A stretch of DNA of 64,000 bases from Mesorhizobium sp. ES1-4 (GCF_020164745.1 NZ_JAIUGV010000003.1:186001-250000); one strand, 5' to 3'; positions 7,979 through 17,412 are shown, numbered from the stretch's first letter. Translations and numbers: made by a program. Notes: generated from the letters alone by a model not told the origin.

Positions 7979-8689
7979 ATGCGCTACCGCACGCTCGATC
8001 CGAGGCTGATCGTCGAGACGGCCGAACGGTTGGAGGGCCGCATTGCCGACCGCTTTCCGGATGCGGGCTTGCGCGGCGTCGCGGCCGAACTGGTATCGCT
8101 GTCGCGCGACCTGGCCAAGGCGGCAAAGGCGCTCGAGGAACCGATCTGGTGGCTGCGCGGCCTGATTGTCGCGGCCTTCGTCGCCGGTGTGCTGATCTTC
8201 GTGTTCGTCGGCACCATCCTGCCGCTGGATCGCATTTCCGGAACCGACGATGCCGTGCAATCGGTGCAAGGCATCGAGGCCTCGATCAACACCGTGATCC
8301 TCGCCGTGCTCGGCTTTCTGGCCCTGATCCGCACCGAGGAACGCATCAAGCGCAAGAAGGTCTTTCGCCAGCTGCATGGCCTGCGCTCGCTGATCCACGT
8401 CATCGACATGCACCAGTTGACCAAGGATCCGGCGACGCTTTCAGCCAGTTTCAAACCGACGGCGCACTCGCCTGCGCGTCTCACCAATGCCGCCGATCTG
8501 GCGCGTTACCTCGATTATTGCTCGGAAATGCTGTCGATCACCGGCAAGGTCGCCGCCCTGTTCGCCCAGTCGGTCAATGATGACGTCGTCATCGACGGCG
8601 TCAACGACATCGAGAATCTGAGCTCCAACCTGTCGCGCAAGATCTGGCAGAAGATCACGCTGATCGACGGTCGCCAGCTGCCGCGCTGA
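7979..8689 (+). CDS. Hypothetical protein with two membrane helices
   Basis: I do not recognise this 236 aa protein. Around residues 60-80 and 97-118 it has two hydrophobic helices (VAAFVAGVLIFVFVGTI and INTVILAVLGFLALI). They are flanked by an N-terminal helical region and a charged cytoplasmic C-terminal half containing an ERIKRKK stretch. The C-terminal half is predicted helical with no catalytic motif visible. The 3' end overlaps the convergent reductase gene by 35 bases. It lies downstream of the DUF805 pair and could be co-transcribed with it. Confidence 0.7.
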   Translation: MRYRTLDPRLIVETAERLEGRIADRFPDAGLRGVAAELVSLSRDLAKAAKALEEPIWWLRGLIVAAFVAGVLIFVFVGTILPLDRISGTDDAVQSVQGIEASINTVILAVLGFLALIRTEERIKRKKVFRQLHGLRSLIHVIDMHQLTKDPATLSASFKPTAHSPARLTNAADLARYLDYCSEMLSITGKVAALFAQSVNDDVVIDGVNDIENLSSNLSRKIWQKITLIDGRQLPR

Positions 8690-9698
8690 CCAGTTCGGGC
8701 GCCAGTCCCGGTGAGCCATGCGCGGCCGTTTCCGCCTCGCGCACCAGAGCGCTGACGCGCTCGACCACGGGCGCCGGCGTGCCGGCTTTTTCAGCGAGAC
8801 GCAGGACGGCGCCCTGCAGGTCGTCGATCTCGGTTGGCCGGCCGCGTTGCAGGTCATCCCACATCGACGAACGTGCTTGCGGGTCGATCGCCAGCATCCG
8901 CCGCGCCAGCAGTCTGAACACCCAGTCGGGCAGCCTGAGCACCTTCGGCAGCAGCGAGGGACGCAGGCCGGCGATGCGCGCCGGTTCGATGCCGGAGGCT
9001 TTCATCGCCCGCAGCGCCTCTTCGATCTGGCCGGCGAGGATCAGCCGCCAGCGCCGGTCGGCAAGTTCGGTTGCCAGCGGAAGGCCCGACAGCGCCACCA
9101 GCGCATTGTTCAGGTTCATGAGAAGCTTGCCCCACAGCACGGCTTTCATGTTGCCATGCGTTTCGACAGCCAGGCCTTCGACGTCGAGAAGGCCGGCAAG
9201 GCCGGTTTCCCCGTCTTCGACCATCACCACGCCGTCGCTGGCGCGGTGGACGCGCAGCGGCAGCTCTCCATCGGCCGATTGCACGACATTGAACGGGACC
9301 ATGCCGGCCAGCACCGTCCGCGGGCCTCCCGCCACGCGAAGCCTTTCGGCATTGTCGACGCCGTTCTGCAGGCTCACCACCACGGCACCGGGACGGGCAT
9401 GCGCCTTGATGAGTGCCGCCATCTCCCGCGTCGCGCCGCTCTTGACGGTGACAAGGATCACATCGGCCTCCGGCAAGGCGGCAGCAGGATCGGTGGTGAC
9501 GGCAAGGTCTTCGGACTTGACCAGCCGATCGCGGCCCTCGAGGTCGCTGACACGCAATCCGGCCTGCCGCAGCGCTGCCTCGATGCGCGGCCGCGCGAGC
9601 AGAACCACCTGCCGCCCGGCGAGTGCAAGGCAGCCGCCGGCATAACAGCCAATGCTGCCCGCGCCGGCAATGACGATCCGCTTTCCGCCCTTTGCCAT
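8655..9698 (-). CDS. Ketopantoate reductase family protein (2-dehydropantoate 2-reductase)
   Basis: NADPH-dependent reductase of the PanE/ApbA family; the classical reaction reduces 2-dehydropantoate to pantoate for coenzyme A synthesis. The N-terminal Rossmann motif VIAGAGSIGCYAGG is followed by the conserved LVTVKSG and SLQNGVDN segments, and the catalytic-lysine region KAVLWGKLLMNLNNA is intact. The start at 9698 is chosen because GGAG lies just upstream in the coding strand; the longer frame to 9764 adds unrelated residues. At 347 aa it is somewhat longer than E. coli PanE (about 300), so a paralogue acting on another 2-keto acid is possible. Confidence 0.82.
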   Translation of the reverse strand: MAKGGKRIVIAGAGSIGCYAGGCLALAGRQVVLLARPRIEAALRQAGLRVSDLEGRDRLVKSEDLAVTTDPAAALPEADVILVTVKSGATREMAALIKAHARPGAVVVSLQNGVDNAERLRVAGGPRTVLAGMVPFNVVQSADGELPLRVHRASDGVVMVEDGETGLAGLLDVEGLAVETHGNMKAVLWGKLLMNLNNALVALSGLPLATELADRRWRLILAGQIEEALRAMKASGIEPARIAGLRPSLLPKVLRLPDWVFRLLARRMLAIDPQARSSMWDDLQRGRPTEIDDLQGAVLRLAEKAGTPAPVVERVSALVREAETAAHGSPGLAPELVSAAAGDRRSA

Positions 9699-9823
9699 CG
9701 GTTTCTCCGCACCAGTGCGACTATACGACATGAAAACCATAATGTCGGCGGTATCGTCGGCCATGGAGTTGGCCCCAACGTCTGGCAGTGACAGGCCTTT
9801 CGCTTTCGACTATCGCTTTTGCC

Positions 9824-11017
9824 ATGACGCTGCCGACCGACCCCGCTGCAAACCTTGCCTCTCTCATCCGCTGTGCCTCGGTGACGCCAGCCGAAGGCGG
9901 CGCGCTGAGCGCGCTGGAGGCGATGCTGAAGCCGCTCGGCTTCGTGATCGATCGGCCGGTGTTCTCCGAGGACGGCACGCCCGATATCGAGAACCTCTAT
10001 GCACGCCGCTCCGGCAACGGCCCGCACCTGATGTTCGCAGGCCATACCGACGTGGTGCCGGTCGGCGACGAAGCCGCCTGGACACATCCGCCTTTCGCCG
10101 CCGAGATCGCCCATGGCGAGATGTATGGCCGCGGCGCTGTCGACATGAAGGGCGGCATTGCCTGCTTCATCGCAGCGGTGGCGCGTCATGTCGAGGCAAA
10201 TGGCGGCCCGAAGGGCTCGGTGTCGCTGCTGATCACCGGCGACGAGGAAGGACCGGCCATCAACGGCACGGTCAAGCTTCTCGAATGGGCCGCGTCCAGG
10301 GGCGAGAAATGGGACGCCTCGATCGTCGGCGAGCCGACCAATCCTGACACGCTCGGCGACATGATCAAGATCGGCCGGCGCGGCTCGATGTCGGGCAGCG
10401 TCACCGTCAATGGCCGCCAGGGCCATGCCGCCTATCCGCAGCTTGCCGACAATCCGGTGCGCGGCCTGATGAGCCTGGTGGACGCCTTGCTGCATCCTGT
10501 CTTCGACAAGGGAACAAAGGACTTCCAGCCGACCAACCTGGAGGTGACCTCCATCGACGTCGGCAACCCGGCAACCAACGTCATTCCCGCCAAGGCGACC
10601 GCCACCTTCAACATCCGCTTCAACGACAGCTGGACGGCCGAGACGGTCCAGGCGGAAATCCACAACCGGCTGGATCAGGCGGCGGGGCGCAAGAAATACC
10701 GGCCAGGCAAGAAGACGCCGGTCGACTATGACCTCGTCTGGCGCGACCGGCCGAGCCATGTCTTCCTGACCCGAGACGACAGGCTGGTCGAGACGCTGAG
10801 CGGCTCGGTCAAGGCCGTGGTCGGCAAAAAGCCGGCGCTGTCGACCTCCGGCGGCACATCGGATGCGCGCTTCATCAAGGATTACTGCCCGGTGGTCGAA
10901 TTCGGCTTGGTCGGCAAGACCATGCACATGGTCGACGAACGCGTCGCTCTTGCCGATCTGGAAACGCTGACCCAAATCTACCAACGCTTCATTGAAGACT
11001 GGTTCGGGCAGGGCTGA
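9824..11017 (+). CDS. dapE: Succinyl-diaminopimelate desuccinylase
   Basis: Di-zinc M20 amidohydrolase that removes succinate from N-succinyl-LL-diaminopimelate in lysine and cell-wall precursor synthesis. Metal ligands and base are visible: His74 in [10 protein letters not shown], Asp107 in GAVDMKGG, the catalytic Glu141/Glu142 in GDEEGPA, a Glu in GEPTNPD, and the C-terminal His in GKTMHMVDE. At 397 aa it is slightly longer than E. coli DapE (375). The start at 9824 is preferred over 9788 because family alignment begins there. The stop is two bases from the start of the next membrane-protein gene, implying co-transcription. Confidence 0.96.
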   Translation: MTLPTDPAANLASLIRCASVTPAEGGALSALEAMLKPLGFVIDRPVFSEDGTPDIENLYARRSGNGPHLMFAGHTDVVPVGDEAAWTHPPFAAEIAHGEMYGRGAVDMKGGIACFIAAVARHVEANGGPKGSVSLLITGDEEGPAINGTVKLLEWAASRGEKWDASIVGEPTNPDTLGDMIKIGRRGSMSGSVTVNGRQGHAAYPQLADNPVRGLMSLVDALLHPVFDKGTKDFQPTNLEVTSIDVGNPATNVIPAKATATFNIRFNDSWTAETVQAEIHNRLDQAAGRKKYRPGKKTPVDYDLVWRDRPSHVFLTRDDRLVETLSGSVKAVVGKKPALSTSGGTSDARFIKDYCPVVEFGLVGKTMHMVDERVALADLETLTQIYQRFIEDWFGQG

Positions 11018-11019
11018 GC

Positions 11020-11664
11020 ATGCTTTCGGCGGACGAAACTCAAGCTTCGCTGACCGGCGCCTGGCGGCTGATGCTCGGCAAGGTCGACGGGCTGCGCCTG
11101 CTCGACCTCTCGGCCGACGGCTTCTGGAATTCGTTCTTCGCCATCATCGTCGCGGCTCCGGCGCTGATCGTCGGCTGGGTCGGCATCGCCAACGAGATCG
11201 GCGACCCTGATGCCTTCGCCGCCCGCTTCAGCATGCTGGTGCGGCTGGCGACGGTCGATATTGGTTCGTGGGTGCTGCCGCTGGTCGCGCTCGCTTTGGT
11301 GGCGCCACGCGCCGGCATCGGCGGGCGCTTCGTCCACTATGTCGTCGCCAGCAACTGGGCCTCGGCCATCACCGCCTGGCTGATGCTGCCTTCGGCGCTG
11401 ATCAGGCTTTTCCTGTCATCGACGAGCCAGGTCTCGAGCCTTGTGTCGCTGCTGTTGTTTTCCGTGTCGATGGTGCTGACCTGGCGCATGACCAACGCCA
11501 CGATCGGCAGGGGCGCCGCCGTCGGCACCGCCGTTTTCGCTGGCATGTTCATTGCTTCGCTGCTGGTGCTGTTCGGGCTGCAGATGCTGCTTGGCATCAC
11601 CGTGCCTGAGGACGTCGGGGCTCAGAGCCTTTCCGGGCTCTATGCCGGGTTCTACCCGGGATAA
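11020..11664 (+). CDS. Hypothetical inner-membrane protein cotranscribed with dapE
   Basis: A 214 aa protein with about five hydrophobic segments, starting two bases after the dapE stop. No catalytic or binding motif is recognisable. The N-terminal part [20 protein letters not shown] precedes the first helix, and the rest alternates helices with short loops. Rhizobial genomes often carry a gene of this type after dapE, and it may be annotated as a transporter-like or Yip1-like protein. I infer no function. The 3' end overlaps the convergent truA by 13 bases. Confidence 0.75.
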   Translation: MLSADETQASLTGAWRLMLGKVDGLRLLDLSADGFWNSFFAIIVAAPALIVGWVGIANEIGDPDAFAARFSMLVRLATVDIGSWVLPLVALALVAPRAGIGGRFVHYVVASNWASAITAWLMLPSALIRLFLSSTSQVSSLVSLLLFSVSMVLTWRMTNATIGRGAAVGTAVFAGMFIASLLVLFGLQMLLGITVPEDVGAQSLSGLYAGFYPG

Positions 11665-12401
11665 TCGACGCCAATGAGAAAAAGCCCGTCGGGCGGCGCC
11701 ACCTGGCCGCAGGCGGCCCGGTCTTGCGCCTCGAGTGCCGCCTTGAGGTCGCCTGATGTCCAGCCGCCGTCGCCGACCCGCTTGAGCGAGCCGACCATGG
11801 AGCGGACCTGGTTGTGCAGGAACGACCGCGCCGACGCTCGCACCTCGATCATGTCGCCCGTCCGGCTCACATCCAGCCGCTCCAGTGTCCTGACCGGGCT
11901 GTTGGCCTGGCACTGGGTGGAGCGGAAAGTGGTGAAGTCGTGCCGGCCGAGGAGGACTTTTGCCGCCTCGTGCATGGCGGCGGCATCGAGCCGTTTCGGC
12001 ACCCACCACACCTTGCCTTTCTCCAGCGCCGCGGGCGCACGCCGATTGAGGACACGGTAAAGATAGTGCCGGCCGGTGGCCGAGAAACGGGCATCGAAGT
12101 CGTCGGGAACGATCGCGGCCTTCAGGACGGCAATCCGGGCGCAGGCCGCCTGCAGGTGGGCATTGACGGCATCGCGCACCTTGTCGCCGGGCCACGCCTT
12201 GGCAAGGTCGACATGCGCCACCTGCGCGGTCGCGTGCACGCCGGCATCGGTGCGGCCGGCGGCGCGCAAGCGGACCTCTTCGCCGCAGAACTTCTCGATC
12301 GCCTGCTCGATCGCCTGCTGCACCGAAGGCTGGTCGGCCTGATGCTGCCAGCCGGCAAAGAGGCTGCCGTCATATTCGATGTCGAGGCGAAAACGCGGCA
12401 T
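11652..12401 (-). CDS. truA: tRNA pseudouridine(38-40) synthase
   Basis: Converts uridines 38, 39 and 40 of the tRNA anticodon stem to pseudouridine. The catalytic aspartate is Asp52 in the invariant [11 protein letters not shown] motif. The second conserved segment, [16 protein letters not shown], near the C-terminus is also intact. At 249 aa it has the usual bacterial length. It follows fmt and a GNAT gene on the same strand, in the def-fmt-truA neighbourhood typical of Rhizobiales. Confidence 0.96.
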   Translation of the reverse strand: MPRFRLDIEYDGSLFAGWQHQADQPSVQQAIEQAIEKFCGEEVRLRAAGRTDAGVHATAQVAHVDLAKAWPGDKVRDAVNAHLQAACARIAVLKAAIVPDDFDARFSATGRHYLYRVLNRRAPAALEKGKVWWVPKRLDAAAMHEAAKVLLGRHDFTTFRSTQCQANSPVRTLERLDVSRTGDMIEVRASARSFLHNQVRSMVGSLKRVGDGGWTSGDLKAALEAQDRAACGQVAPPDGLFLIGVDYPG

Positions 12402-12426
12402 GCCGGTCGGCTATATACGCTCTCGC

Positions 12427-12933
12427 CTAGGCGGCGAGAGCGGTGAAGGCGGAAGCGTAGACCAGCCTGCCGGCTTCGGGCGCGTCGCCCCAGGCAAGCG
12501 CCTGCAGCGCTTCGCCCTGGTATTCGCTTTCGAAGTTCTCGGCGCGTGCATGGCTATAGCCGAAACGCCCGTAATAGGCCGGATCGCCCAGCACCACGGC
12601 CAGCGTCTCGCCGGCATCCCTGAGCCGTATATGGGCCTCGCGGATCAGCGCGCCGCCAATGCCGGAGCCGTGAAAAGACGGCTCCACCGCCAGTGGGGCA
12701 AGCGCCACGGCGGCAAACCTCTTGCCGCCGTTCTGCACGAACAGCCGCGAAAACAGGATGTGGCCAACGGCCTGGCCGTCCTCTTCCGCCACCAGTTCGA
12801 CGACGGCGTCACCGCCGGTCACCAGAGCGTCGACCAGTCCGGCCTCCGCCTGCTGGCCGAAAGCGTGTTCCTCGACGAGGCGGATGGCCTCGCGGTCCCG
12901 CGGCGTCGCCGCGCGTATCGACATCATGCTCAT
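12427..12933 (-). CDS. GNAT family N-acetyltransferase (YhbS-like)
   Basis: Acetyl-CoA-dependent acyltransferase of 168 aa. The GNAT core is clear: the [20 protein letters not shown] region carries the acetyl-CoA pyrophosphate-binding loop (Q/RxxGxG/A type, here HGSGIG), followed by [14 protein letters not shown], which is characteristic of the YhbS subgroup. The acceptor substrate is unknown. Its ATG overlaps the fmt stop by 4 bases, so it is coupled to fmt. It sits between fmt and truA as an extra member of the translation-factor operon. Confidence 0.85.
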   Translation of the reverse strand: MSMMSIRAATPRDREAIRLVEEHAFGQQAEAGLVDALVTGGDAVVELVAEEDGQAVGHILFSRLFVQNGGKRFAAVALAPLAVEPSFHGSGIGGALIREAHIRLRDAGETLAVVLGDPAYYGRFGYSHARAENFESEYQGEALQALAWGDAPEAGRLVYASAFTALAA

Positions 12934-13883
12934 GAGAATTTCAGTCCTTTTTCGATCTTGGCTCCGCGCAGGAATTCCGACGCGGCGGCGGGCCTTCCGC
13001 CCGCACGTTGAACTTCGACCAGTCTGATCGCGCCTTTTCCGCAGGCGACCGTCAGCCGGTCATCGAGAATTCCTCCCGACTCGCCCAAATCTTCCGAAAG
13101 CGGCACGCCTTCGGACAGCGTCGAGCGAAGCAGTTTCAGCCGTTCCATGCGGCCGCCAATTTCAATCTCGGACCAGGCGCCGGGAAAGGGCGACAGGCCA
13201 CGAATGCTGTTGTGGACCTCGGCCGCGGGCCGTGTCCAATCCAAGCGCGTCTCGGATTTATCGATCTTTCTGGCATAAGTCACCCCTTCCGCCGCCTGCG
13301 CGGTAAATTCCAGGGTGTTCGCTTCCAGCCGCGCCAGCGCTTCCACCATCAGGGCAGCGCCAACGCTCATCAACCGATCATGCAGATCGCCGGCTGTCAT
13401 ATCGGGGCCGATGGCGCATTTTGCAACCAATCCCACCGGGCCGGTATCCAGGCCTTCCTCCATGCGCATCACCATCATGCCGCTCTCGCCGTCTCCAGCC
13501 ATAATGGCGCGCTGGATGGGGGCGGCGCCGCGCCAGCGCGGCAAAAGCGATGCGTGGCCGTTGACGCAGCCAAGCCGTGGGGCCTCCAGAACCGCCCTGG
13601 GCAGGAGCAAGCCATAGGCGACGACCACGGCGATATCGGCGCCCAGGGCGGCGAAAGCGGCCTGCTCGGCGTCGCCCTTCAACGATGTCGGCGTGCGCAC
13701 CTCGATACCCAGCCGCTCGGCCTCGCGCTGCACCGGCGACGGCGTCAGTTCCAGCCCGCGCCGGCCGGCGGCACGGGGCGGCTGCGTGTAAACAGCTGAT
13801 ATTTCATGTCCGGCTTCGGCGATGGCGCGCAGCGTCGGCACCGAAAACTCCGGCGTGCCCATGAAGATGACGCGAAGGGACAT
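12930..13883 (-). CDS. fmt: Methionyl-tRNA formyltransferase
   Basis: Formylates the methionine of initiator tRNA using 10-formyltetrahydrofolate. The catalytic triad positions of the E. coli enzyme (Asn106, His108, Asp144) correspond here to Asn108 and His110 in [19 protein letters not shown] and Asp146 in EEGLDTGPV. The N-terminal segment [10 protein letters not shown] is standard. At 317 aa it is full length. The partner deformylase def lies 1.1 kb upstream on the same strand, separated by a toxin-antitoxin pair, although the two genes are usually adjacent. Confidence 0.97.
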   Translation of the reverse strand: MSLRVIFMGTPEFSVPTLRAIAEAGHEISAVYTQPPRAAGRRGLELTPSPVQREAERLGIEVRTPTSLKGDAEQAAFAALGADIAVVVAYGLLLPRAVLEAPRLGCVNGHASLLPRWRGAAPIQRAIMAGDGESGMMVMRMEEGLDTGPVGLVAKCAIGPDMTAGDLHDRLMSVGAALMVEALARLEANTLEFTAQAAEGVTYARKIDKSETRLDWTRPAAEVHNSIRGLSPFPGAWSEIEIGGRMERLKLLRSTLSEGVPLSEDLGESGGILDDRLTVACGKGAIRLVEVQRAGGRPAAASEFLRGAKIEKGLKFS

Positions 13884-13919
13884 TTTTCTTCCGTGGTCTT
13901 TCTCTGCTTGCGCGCCGGC

Positions 13920-14345
13920 TCAGGCAACCGCTTCAAACGGGTTTACGAGCTTGAGGTCAAGTCCGTCGAAGTCGCGGACATTGCGTGTCGCCAGCGTAGC
14001 GTCATGCGCGAGGCAGATCGCGGCGATCATGGCGTCCGGAAGGCTGATAGGCCGGCCGATCCTTTCCCGCGCCGCCCGGAGCTTGCCGGCAAGACGGGGG
14101 ATGGAGCCAGCAAATTCGACGACACGACCGGAGAACTGCTTCGAGATCAGGTGATCGAGAGTACGGACATGACGATCGGAGCCGGTCGTGTTCAGAAACC
14201 GTTCAGCACCGAAGGATTGCTCCATGACGACGGGGCCGCACAGATACAAGTCGAGCAACTCCTGCTTGCGAAACCATTCGACCACGTTCGCATCGGGTGT
14301 CGTCCTGCTCGTTTCGGAAATGACATTGGTATCGAGGACGATCAC
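13920..14345 (-). CDS. vapC: PIN-domain toxin (VapC/FitB type)
   Basis: A 141 aa PIN-domain ribonuclease, the toxin of a type II toxin-antitoxin pair. Acidic metal-binding residues are at Asp5 (IVLDTNVISE), Glu42 (MEQSFG), Asp104 (LPDAMIAA) and about Asp125 (TRNVRDF), so the active site looks intact. The MIVLDTNVISE opening and TRNVRDFDGLD ending are typical of the FitB branch of VapC. The start overlaps the antitoxin stop by 4 bases. Its likely target is tRNA or another RNA, which sequence alone cannot tell. Confidence 0.9.
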   Translation of the reverse strand: MIVLDTNVISETSRTTPDANVVEWFRKQELLDLYLCGPVVMEQSFGAERFLNTTGSDRHVRTLDHLISKQFSGRVVEFAGSIPRLAGKLRAARERIGRPISLPDAMIAAICLAHDATLATRNVRDFDGLDLKLVNPFEAVA

Positions 14346-14629
14346 TCGAAATCCTCAATCGGTCGCCCGAAGTCGCGTTTTCTCTCCGCTTCGATTTCGT
14401 CCATGATCTCGGCGAACTCGTCGTCGACCGCATTCTCGGCCGCTAACGCGGAGCGAATGTTGTCCCATGCTGACAGACCAGGCCCTGGCTTGGCCTCCTT
14501 TTCGGCGACCATGCCTTTACGCAAAAGATCGATCGCCTTCCCCGATAGACTCTGGCCGGTCTTGCGGGCAGCTTGCTCGATTTCTCGTTTCAATGGTTCC
14601 GGAATATCTCGAACTAGGATGTCGCCCAT
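14342..14629 (-). CDS. Ribbon-helix-helix antitoxin (FitA/VapB-like)
   Basis: A 95 aa antitoxin directly upstream of the PIN toxin. The N-terminal GDILVRDIPEPLKREIEQAA is a FitA-type ribbon-helix-helix DNA-binding fold. The acidic C-terminal half (AENAVDDEFAEIMDEIEAER) should wrap the toxin. GGAGG stands six bases upstream of the ATG. A perfect 19-base palindrome begins 16 bases upstream of the start, the expected place for autorepression by the antitoxin or the complex. Confidence 0.88.
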   Translation of the reverse strand: MGDILVRDIPEPLKREIEQAARKTGQSLSGKAIDLLRKGMVAEKEAKPGPGLSAWDNIRSALAAENAVDDEFAEIMDEIEAERKRDFGRPIEDFE

Positions 14630-14644
14630 TAAAATCCTCCAAAA

Positions 14645-14663
14645 GTGATATCAATGATATCAC
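14645..14663 (-). promoter_or_regulatory. Palindromic operator of the toxin-antitoxin pair
   Basis: GTGATATCA-A-TGATATCAC is a perfect 9-bp inverted repeat around one central base, 16 bases upstream of the antitoxin start. FitAB and VapBC complexes bind such inverted repeats to repress their own promoter. Around it, 14630-14752 holds no other gene. That stretch is richer in A and T than its neighbours, consistent with a promoter and with a transferred module. Confidence 0.75.
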
Positions 14664-14752
14664 CTCAAGAGGCATCTTTCAATAGGAGGTGTTAAGTCTA
14701 CACTAACTAACTTCCAGTATGATTCGAAGCACCTGCTCCTCGGAGGCTTCAC

Positions 14753-15010
14753 ATGCTGCGCGGCCAAAAACCTTTCGGGAAACGACATGCCCCAATCGCG
14801 GAATACAGATCCCGAGAGGAGGAATTCAAGGAAGGCGAACTGTCAAAACGGAGCGAGCGGGCTTTTGCCATCTATCTGACGCCGTTGTGCGCAGCAGCTA
14901 TTGTTATAGTTTTGATATTCTCACCGGAATCTCGAGCGTTTGCTCTGGAAATTGCTTCAAAAACCATTGAGTTCGGTAAAGACTGGATTTTGCGCGGCCC
15001 CCTCAAATGA
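14753..15010 (+). CDS. Small hypothetical protein with one membrane helix
   Basis: An 85 aa frame preceded by CGGAGG, nine bases before its ATG. The product has a charged N-terminal half (EEEFKEGELSKRSERAF), a single hydrophobic stretch LCAAAIVIVLIFS (about residues 45-57) and a short amphipathic tail. I do not recognise it. It sits between the toxin-antitoxin pair and def on the opposite strand, ends three bases before the def stop, and has more A and T than its neighbours. It is probably part of the inserted segment, but a non-coding frame cannot be excluded. Confidence 0.45.
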   Translation: MLRGQKPFGKRHAPIAEYRSREEEFKEGELSKRSERAFAIYLTPLCAAAIVIVLIFSPESRAFALEIASKTIEFGKDWILRGPLK

Positions 15011-15013
15011 CCC

Positions 15014-15544
15014 CTATCCCACCAGCTTGCCCGGCGCCTTGTCCCTGGCGAGCTTCTTGAACTTCTTCACCACCATGTCGCGCTTCAGTTTCGAGATATG
15101 GTCGATGAACAGCACACCGTTGAGATGGTCGATCTCGTGCTGCAGGCAGGTGGCCATCAGCCCTTCGGCCTCGATCTCCCGCAGCGTACCGTCGCGGTCG
15201 AGATATTTGACCCGCACCGAGGCGGGGCGCTCGACCTCGGCATAATAATCCGGGATCGACAGGCAGCCTTCCTCGTAGACGGAGCGCGCGTCGGCGCTTT
15301 CGAGAATCTCCGGGTTGATGAAGACGTGCGGCGCGGGCGTTTCGTCCTCCTTGGCGAGGTCGATCACCAGCATGCGCAGCGGTTCGCCGATCTGGATCGC
15401 CGCCAGCCCGATGCCGGGCGCGTCATACATGGTCGCCAGCATGTCGTCGGCCAGTTTGCGCAAGGGCGCGTCGACGCGTTCCACCGGCTTGGAAACCTGG
15501 CGCAGGATGGGGTCGGGAAGGATGATGAGCGGCTTGATCGGCAT
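15014..15544 (-). CDS. def: Peptide deformylase
   Basis: Metallo-hydrolase that removes the formyl group from nascent proteins. All three signature motifs are intact: GIGLAA (44-49), EGCLS with metal ligand Cys94, and HEIDH with ligands His136 and His140 and catalytic Glu137. At 176 aa it has the normal length. It forms a functional pair with fmt (12930-13883). The divergent neighbour rmuC starts about 100 bases away, a common arrangement in rhizobia. Confidence 0.97.
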   Translation of the reverse strand: MPIKPLIILPDPILRQVSKPVERVDAPLRKLADDMLATMYDAPGIGLAAIQIGEPLRMLVIDLAKEDETPAPHVFINPEILESADARSVYEEGCLSIPDYYAEVERPASVRVKYLDRDGTLREIEAEGLMATCLQHEIDHLNGVLFIDHISKLKRDMVVKKFKKLARDKAPGKLVG

Positions 15545-15647
15545 GGCGTTCCACCTAAGACCTCAAAAGAAAGGCGTCAACCGGTGCGCCTGAGCCTCGT
15601 TCACGTTTTGATCTGTGCCAGCCTGCCGAATCGGATATGCTGTCCAC

Positions 15648-16901
15648 ATGAATGACCTGAGCACCATCCTTTCGGAGCCTGTCGCGCGGCTCGGCGCCTC
15701 GACAATCACGCTCGGCCACGCGCTGGCCTTCGGCGCATTGCTGTTTCTCGGCTTGTTCGCGGCACTCGTCGTTGCGCTGTGGCGGTCGGCCAAGGCGCGC
15801 GCGGTCGCCGCGGCGGAAGCCGCCGACCATGCCCGCGACGCCGAGGCGCGCATGGCAGGTATTTTGCAGGCACAGGCCGAAATGCAGGGCCGCATGGGGG
15901 CCATCGCCGAAGTGTTCGGCGCCCGGCAGGCCGAATTGACGCAATCGATCGGCCAGCGCCTCGACGCCATGACCGGCCGCATCGGCCAGACCATGACCGA
16001 GCAGACCAAATCCACGCATGAGAGCCTGGCGAAACTGCAGGAGCGGCTGGCGATCATCGATACCGCGCAAGGCAACATCCAGTCGCTGGCCGGCCAGGTC
16101 GTGCAGTTGCAGGCGATCCTCTCCAACAAGCAGACGCGCGGCGCCTTCGGCCAGTCGCGCATGGAGGCGATCGTCGCCGACGGCCTGCCGCATGGCGCCT
16201 ATGAATTCCAAGCGACGCTGTCGAACGGCAGCCGGCCGGACTGCCTGGTGAAAATGCCGAACGGCGCGCCGTCGCTTGCCATCGACGCCAAATTTCCGCT
16301 GGAAGCCTGGAATGCCATCCGCGCCGCCGACGGCGCCGACCTGAAGAAGGCCGCGGCCCAGGCCTTTCGCCGCGACATCGAGATCCATGTCCGCGACATC
16401 TCGGAAAAGTACCTGCTCCGGGGCGAAACGCAGGACACCGCCTTCATGTTCGTGCCGTCGGAATCGGTGTTCGCCGAAATCCACGAGAATTTCGAAGCCG
16501 TCATCCAGAAGGCGCACCGCGCCCGCGTCGTCATCGTCTCGCCTTCTCTCTTGATGCTGTCCATCCAGGTCATCCAGGCGATCCTCAAGGACGCCCGCAT
16601 GCGCGAACAGGCGCATCTGATCCAGGGCGAAGTCATCAGGCTGATGGAAGACGTCCAGCGCGTCGACGAGCGGGTGCGCAAGCTGCAGGGCCATTTCGGC
16701 CAGTCGGCCAAGGACATCGACGATATCCTCGTCTCGACCTCGAAAGTGACCAAGCGCGGCCAGAAGATCGAGGCGCTAGAGTTCGGGGAAGGCGAACCCG
16801 ATGCTCCGCGCGGCAGCGCCGCCAAGGCGGAGGCCGCACCGCGCGTGGCCGATTCCAAGACCGGGCAGCTGCGGTTGAGGGTCGTTGAAGGCGACGACTG
16901 A
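15648..16901 (+). CDS. rmuC: DNA recombination protein RmuC
   Basis: A 417 aa RmuC-family protein. An N-terminal membrane helix (LGHALAFGALLFLGLFAALV, about residues 20-45) is followed by a long alanine-rich coiled coil (about 50-140) and then the conserved nuclease-like RmuC domain (about 150-360). That domain includes FGQSRMEAIVADGLP and the SLAIDAKFPLEAW segment of the restriction-endonuclease-like core. E. coli RmuC limits rearrangements at short inverted repeats. The ATG at 15648 is chosen because the family begins just before the membrane helix. Confidence 0.9.
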   Translation: MNDLSTILSEPVARLGASTITLGHALAFGALLFLGLFAALVVALWRSAKARAVAAAEAADHARDAEARMAGILQAQAEMQGRMGAIAEVFGARQAELTQSIGQRLDAMTGRIGQTMTEQTKSTHESLAKLQERLAIIDTAQGNIQSLAGQVVQLQAILSNKQTRGAFGQSRMEAIVADGLPHGAYEFQATLSNGSRPDCLVKMPNGAPSLAIDAKFPLEAWNAIRAADGADLKKAAAQAFRRDIEIHVRDISEKYLLRGETQDTAFMFVPSESVFAEIHENFEAVIQKAHRARVVIVSPSLLMLSIQVIQAILKDARMREQAHLIQGEVIRLMEDVQRVDERVRKLQGHFGQSAKDIDDILVSTSKVTKRGQKIEALEFGEGEPDAPRGSAAKAEAAPRVADSKTGQLRLRVVEGDD

Positions 16902-16904
16902 ACG

Positions 16905-17309
16905 CTATTGCTCTTCGATGATCGTCGTGCCTTCGAATTCCGGCAGCCAATGCAGCGCCGAGCGGTGCCAGAACTGCCGCCTCGGCACGAGTTCCTCGCG
17001 CTGCCGCGCCGTACCGGCGCGGATGCCGTAGACCTTCGGTCCCTCGCCAACCGACGTTGCATAGAGATGCGAGCCGCACTCGCCGCAGAAACCTTGGGCG
17101 CGCTTGGCGCCGCTGGACCCGGTCTTGACGTAGACCTTCGGTGTGCCCTTGGTGATCCGATAGTCCTCTTCGGGCACCCGCACCGAGACGCGAAAGGCCG
17201 TACCGGTCAGCTGCTGGCAATCGGTACAGTGGCAGATCGAGGTCTTCTCCGGGTCGACCTCCGCCTCATAGGTGATGGCACCACAATGACAACCGCCGTC
17301 TATCCTCAT
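16905..17309 (-). CDS. GFA-family zinc protein
   Basis: A 134 aa protein of the glutathione-dependent formaldehyde-activating enzyme fold. The zinc cysteines are all present: GGCHCGAI (residues 6-13), ICHCTDCQ (about 25-32) and FCGECGS (about 73-79). Most GFA-fold proteins, unlike Paracoccus Gfa itself, have no proven link to formaldehyde, so the role is open. It is a single-gene unit whose 3' end nearly touches the convergent rmuC end. Confidence 0.85.
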   Translation of the reverse strand: MRIDGGCHCGAITYEAEVDPEKTSICHCTDCQQLTGTAFRVSVRVPEEDYRITKGTPKVYVKTGSSGAKRAQGFCGECGSHLYATSVGEGPKVYGIRAGTARQREELVPRRQFWHRSALHWLPEFEGTTIIEEQ

Positions 17310-17339
17310 CGTCCTTCCTCCAATATCGATCGGCTGATC

Positions 17340-17412
17340 TTAGAGCGGTTCCAGGAAAGTGCGTAGCGGTTTTCCGTCCGGGATTGCGTGAAAACAAAGA
17401 GTTAGAGCGGTG
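17340..17412 (+). repeat. Dispersed Rhizobiales intergenic repeat, copy 1
   Basis: The segment begins and ends with TTAGAGCGG-type ends and contains a GCGGTTTTCCGTCCGGGATT core and AAAACAAAGAG. I recall this family as a very abundant intergenic repeat in Mesorhizobium and relatives. A partial copy in the other orientation lies at 38384-38423. The rest of this 188-base gap (17310-17497) shows nothing else I can name. Confidence 0.7.

Noticed and set aside
9458..10984. 508-codon minus-strand frame across dapE and the reductase gene
   Set aside because: It is antisense to dapE and runs into another gene, with no recognisable domain.
12427..12933. GNAT gene as antitoxin or toxin (TacT-like) of a second TA pair
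   Set aside because: It has YhbS-type motifs, no DUF1778 antitoxin partner, and is coupled to fmt.
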